NCBI RefSeq assembly: GCF_026914265.1
Contig: NC_069130.1
Location: 3,618,001 to 3,682,000 of the forward strand
Direction of reading: 5' to 3'
Length of the DNA: 64,000 nt
Source: Mya arenaria
Taxonomy: Eukaryota > Mollusca > Bivalvia > Myida > Myidae
Below the pieces are notes generated by a model. The model saw nothing but the letters and a program-made list of their open reading frames with translations. It did not search any database and was not told where the DNA came from. A program made the position numbers and the translations under genes. Each line of letters begins with the position of its first letter. Position 1 is the stretch's first letter. Of this stretch, positions 60,395 to 64,000 are shown piece by piece.

Positions 60395-60616
60395 TGACCC
60401 ATCCGTGTCTTAATAAACAATGCGGCCCAAACCATGATTGCCTGGTGGACAGGACAGGCCAGGCCCAATGCGTGTGTCCGTCTGTGTGCCAGCCCACCAT
60501 CCAGAAACCAGTATGTGGCTCTGATGACGTCACGTACGAGAGCACGTGCCACCTGCGTCTCGAGGCCTGCCAGGCTGGCGTCAACACGAGCCTCAAGCAC
60601 AGCGGGAGATGCTCCG
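60395..60616 (+). CDS. Follistatin-like module exon (EGF-like + Kazal)
   Basis: The 222-base exon, acceptor TTTTAAAACAG and donor GTACTG, is phase 1 at both ends. The ten-cysteine module reads THPCLNKQCGPNHDC ... AQCVCPSVC, then KPVCGSDDVTYESTCHL, EAC and GRC. The Kazal signature has VCGSDD in place of the usual VCGSDG, a mild departure at the reactive region's edge. It is markedly GC-rich relative to its introns. Confidence 0.87.
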
Positions 60617-62331
60617 GTACTGTCCCTGGTTTCTCTCTTCTTTTGTTTCTCTAACCAAACCTCATGTCTTAAACTATCGGCGTTTTCCGTTCGACTGAAC
60701 TGAACCCCCAAGAGTGTCATAAAACTCTCAGCTTTTCTTTAACAACATCTTGGAAAGCCTGCGGCGTAGGTTTTAAACGCCAGGAGAAATTAAAGGCATT
60801 ATTTTTAAGTACGCTAGTGCTTAAGTCGATCATATTTGTTATGGGGTTTTGTAAACCTAATACTTTTGGGAATGTTTATTAAATTTGTTCATGTTAAGAA
60901 AACTAGATGTATACAATTAAAGACGCTCGGTTAATTTTAGAATAGTTCTGTGGCTTGAAACTTATTTATACATTTATAATTATTAAAACATATTTAATAC
61001 CATGTGTTCGCTGATATTTTATTTCAATAGAATCTCGTTTACTAAATTGCCTTTGCGTATATATTCCGCGCTATAAAAGTAATACCAAACAGGCGTAATA
61101 TATAGGTTTCCTAAAAAGCGTCGTTACACCAGACCAGATTTGCTTAATGGGCAGGAGATCCATAACGAAGAAATAAACATGGCCGTAGTTTGACGGATGC
61201 ATTAGTTCTCCGTGAAGAAAACCGTCCCAGGGACCGCCATATCTCCCTGCCAGGAAAATGGGAAATCACTGCCTGAATTAAACACCGCTTCAGTGTCGCC
61301 TGGTGCCAAATATCCCTCGTATAAGGAAAAGACAAAAAATCCCGGGTGATTCACTGTCGCCATATTAGTAAAATGTTATTTCAGGAAAACTGTTTTGAAT
61401 GCGCGCTTACTGTTTACATTGTGAAATAAATGATTACTCACTAAATAAAAATGCTTCATATTATTAAACAACATATAGTGATGCCACATTTTCCACGGTA
61501 TAATTAAATACTTATATTTACGGAATTCGCCGGTCTGACCTATGGGATGGTACAGCAAATACAGCAACAACGGGGACGCACAGTTCCACACAGATAAAAA
61601 ACGTTATACACACGCAAAGAAACACAATATGAAACATGAAATTTACATTAAAAATGCTATTGTCTGTCAATTATTTTCGAAAAGCACACGGGTAATCGCC
61701 ATTGGGCTTTGGAGGATATTACTCCTCACTATATTATCCCTTTGATTTTTAAGAACGTTAAGCATGATCATGACGGGGTTATTCGCCAATGCTGTAAAAC
61801 TTTAGTTAAAACACAAGCACAATCGGAACAAACGCAGGTATGAACTTATATTTAATCGTTCTACATTACATTAGCCTCCATGTGTGGCCTCCTGCCAGTT
61901 TTAGATGTTCTGCACGATTATTGACAGAGAGGCAAAGTCAAGGGAACATTCTTATTAAGCTCCTATTTCTGACCTGTCATTCTTCATTTATTAGACACTT
62001 AAATTCTTACTGGAAATCAAGTCACCTGATAGGGTGAGAATCTTGGACAGCACCATATTTATATGTTGACCACGACTGTTGATTCCTAGGCATTGTAAAT
62101 GGAAAATCGACTTCAATCAACACAGCCAAAGTATGTTTTTGTCTTGATTTGTGTTATAACTTCCTGAAATATGACCCCAGAAGCACGCAAAACAATCTAA
62201 AATTGCAATAATCAAACCTTTTTGCAGAAAGGGAGACGTGGAGACTATAGTGGTCAGTAAAGTGCTTGCGTGGGCACACGAAGTCACCGTAAAGAATCAC
62301 GTGACAAAAAAGGGGTTCTCACATTGGTCAT

Positions 62332-62590
62332 CACGGGTCACAACCGATTTAAACATAGTACTGTTTCTTAGTTTATAAAAACTATGTTATAATCTGCTTC
62401 TACACTTGTGAAATGTTTCAGATTTGCTTGTACCTTTATGGTGCAATCCTTGGCCAAAATTTCAGCGTTTCATCGTTTTGCAAAATTCCGACAAGCATAG
62501 GTTAAGAAATATTTCCACATCTATTCTGTCGAAAAGTTATTTAGAAATTAATGTCACTTATTTGTTTATTTTCATCGGTTGTGACCCGTG
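62332..62590. mobile_element. MITE-like element with 17-bp perfect inverted ends
   Basis: CACGGGTCACAACCGAT at 62332-62348 is exactly mirrored by ATCGGTTGTGACCCGTG at 62574-62590, and similarity continues outward (TTGGTCAT against TTGACCCATATG). About 260 bp, non-coding. Confidence 0.65.
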
Positions 62591-62906
62591 TTGACCCATA
62601 TGACAACTCCTTTGAAGTCGCATGATCCCTCCCCCTCGAAGTGTCTATACGGAAGAGAACTGATATGATTATTCTCTACTCGTTTCTAGACATACACGTT
62701 TGAAGAACCTAGAATGCTTGGGATTTCTGGGTTGATTTAATGTTGAAGAGGTGAGAACCCTGGTATAAAAGTATTTCGCCACATTGACATTGATATCATC
62801 TGTATGACGTACACATCCGGTCAGATGTCTTCAAATGGCGATTTGTAATTGGTGATATAAATCACATAGAGTTGAACGTCTTAACGGCATTTGGTGTTAT
62901 GTACCA

Positions 62907-63163
62907 GGCCTCAGTTTTTCGAAACTTCTTAAGCTATCAGGCTTAAGTAGCTCATTTCAATTACTAGTAGTCAAAATACATACCTTTATTGAACTTTGAT
63001 AAAAGAAAAATAATTTATTGTGATAATCATGCAGTTAATTCTAATCTTAAGTATAAAAAGCTCTTAAAGAAGTAAAAATTATGCAATTAGTTGAAAAACA
63101 TAAATAGTGAGCTTAGCTTAATCCTGTTATAAGGGACTTAAGAAGTTTCGAGAAAATGAGGCC
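62907..63163. mobile_element. MITE-like element (GGCCTCA...CTTCTTAAG ends)
   Basis: The left end GGCCTCAGTTTTTCGAAACT continuing TCTTAAG is mirrored by CTTAAGAAGTTTCGAGAAAA continuing TGAGGCC. The 257-bp element is AT-rich inside and non-coding. Similar ends are frequent in bivalve introns (general knowledge, not checked here). Confidence 0.65.
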
Positions 63164-63256
63164 CGGACGGTAAGTCATACACGCGAGAAGGCAATATAAC
63201 TTGCAGAGGGCGTATCCCTAATTATGTTTAAGAACAATTTCTGTATTTATTTACAG

Positions 63257-63291
63257 ATTCAAAACGACCGGATGCCTATGATATACCCTGA
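63257..63291 (+). CDS. Possible alternative terminal exon
   Basis: A good acceptor (TGTATTTATTTACAG) precedes 63257. Entered at phase 1 from the previous exon, the frame reads D-SKRPDAYDIP and stops at 63289-63291. Use of this exon would end the protein after the fourth module as a short secreted or anchored form. No poly(A) signal is obvious close by, so it may be chance. Confidence 0.2.
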
Positions 63292-63862
63292 GTGCTGTAT
63301 TTTTATTTCGACTCCTATTTGAAGAGGACAACGGCATAAGTCGAGGTACACTGTCCAGGGTTCGCAGACAGTCTCCAGGATATCTCTAAATTCAGTGTTT
63401 TATGGTTACACTCGTTGGTTTCCTATTCCAGATAGCCGGGACTCGTGTCGGGTGTAAGATGACCATTTGTAAATGCAGCACAAGCCTCAGCAAACAACAA
63501 TTTGATTTTATGCTTAATAACGTTGATTTCCATACAAAACGTACATAGTAGGCAGGAACAATCAAACAAACTTCAACAAGAAAACCAAGCACTCTTTTTT
63601 TATTGATATTCTTTGAGAAAAACAAATTCTAAAGCAAACTTCGTTTTGGTTTGCAATATACGAATAATCGCAAGCGTCTTAGCTGAATTTTGATTTCCAG
63701 AAAATGTTTGTTGTTTTGTTTTATAGGCTGACACCCAACAAGCCAGATAACGTTGAACACATAATCAATTTGGTTTGTAGTGGATACACACAGAGGTCGG
63801 GATCAAGACGTTTTAACAGTATGAAACATGTACTAGTACAATGACGCTACGTATTATTACAG

Positions 63863-63975
63863 ATAACCAGGGCCCGTGCCGCGGAGTTAGCTGCTCATTT
63901 GACGGGGAGTGTATTGTGCGGGAGGGCCAAACATCCTGTGAGTGCCCTGTCTGCACCATGAAGCCTTATGATCCG
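63863..63975 (+). CDS. First half of a follistatin-like module (partial gene continues right)
   Basis: The 113-base exon with acceptor TATTATTACAG is phase 1 at its start. It encodes NQGPCRGVSCSFDGEC ... SCECPVCTMKPYDP and ends at donor GTATGA in phase 0, exactly where the Kazal PVCG motif should begin. Six of the ten cysteines are here; the rest must lie on the next exon outside the window. An intron inside a module distinguishes this one from the four before it. Confidence 0.8.
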
Positions 63976-64000
63976 GTATGATACACGTACTTGTATAAAG

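Larger units (their letters stand above)
60617..63862 (+). other. Intron (3.2 kb)
   Basis: The intron starts GTACTG and ends ACGTATTATTACAG. It contains two MITE-like elements and a possible alternative terminal exon (63257-63291), listed separately. Confidence 0.7.

Noticed and set aside
60339..60720. Minus-strand frames opposite the fourth module exon
   Set aside because: Shadows of the GC-rich coding exon on the + strand.
58754..63163. Inverted-repeat pairs as possible regulatory hairpins
   Set aside because: Lengths, inverted ends and non-coding AT-rich cores fit MITE insertions better.

Overview
The window reads as nuclear DNA of an invertebrate, most likely a bivalve mollusc. It is AT-rich and intron-rich, is crowded with short inverted-repeat elements and satellites of the bivalve kind, and carries a multi-exon secreted or extracellular-matrix gene. 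Species assignment is inference. Two very different parts share the window.

Part A (about 1-8.5 kb) is compact and intronless, and resembles a piece of a large DNA virus of invertebrates, integrated or misjoined to host DNA. It holds short tandem repeats, a strong TATA/initiator promoter driving a hairpin-rich stretch without a credible ORF, and two tandem intronless tRNA-Leu genes (anticodons CAA and TAA). Its protein genes are a small RING protein, a Cys-rich CxxC protein, a Ser/Thr kinase broken by one frameshift, a BIR+RING inhibitor-of-apoptosis gene broken by several frameshifts, and five minus-strand genes packed head to tail. Among those five are an unusual CENP-B-type helix-turn-helix fused to a RING finger, a predicted secreted protein and a frameshifted basic protein. 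Apoptosis and ubiquitin control, a kinase, viral-style tRNAs and compact packing fit a virus-derived block; no capsid or polymerase gene is visible, so the family is not fixed.

Part B (about 8.8-64 kb) is host DNA holding, on the + strand, part of a gene built from follistatin-like (EGF-like plus Kazal) modules, agrin-like in layout. A 33-base microexon (20772-20804) splices in phase to a full module exon (29187-29405). Further module exons end at 54289 or lie at 57466-57678, 60395-60616 and 63863-63975 (half a module; the gene runs off the window). All junctions except the last donor are phase 1, so modules can be skipped without breaking the frame. The exon ending at 54289 is preceded in frame by a basic stretch and one hydrophobic segment, which could make it an alternative first exon encoding a membrane-anchored form.

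The 24-kb intron between the first two modules contains the most striking repeats. One is a 4.9-kb foldback transposon (32209-37109) with perfect 9-bp target duplications, whose long inverted arms consist of 44/88-bp satellite in opposite orientation. Another is a 9.6-kb array of about 174 copies of a 55-bp unit (39001-48598). Upstream, 9.2-17.5 kb is a nest of old and recent segmental duplications, including a 2,412-bp tandem duplication. Several MITE-like elements and a 33-bp array containing phased TGACGTCA octamers lie in the later introns.
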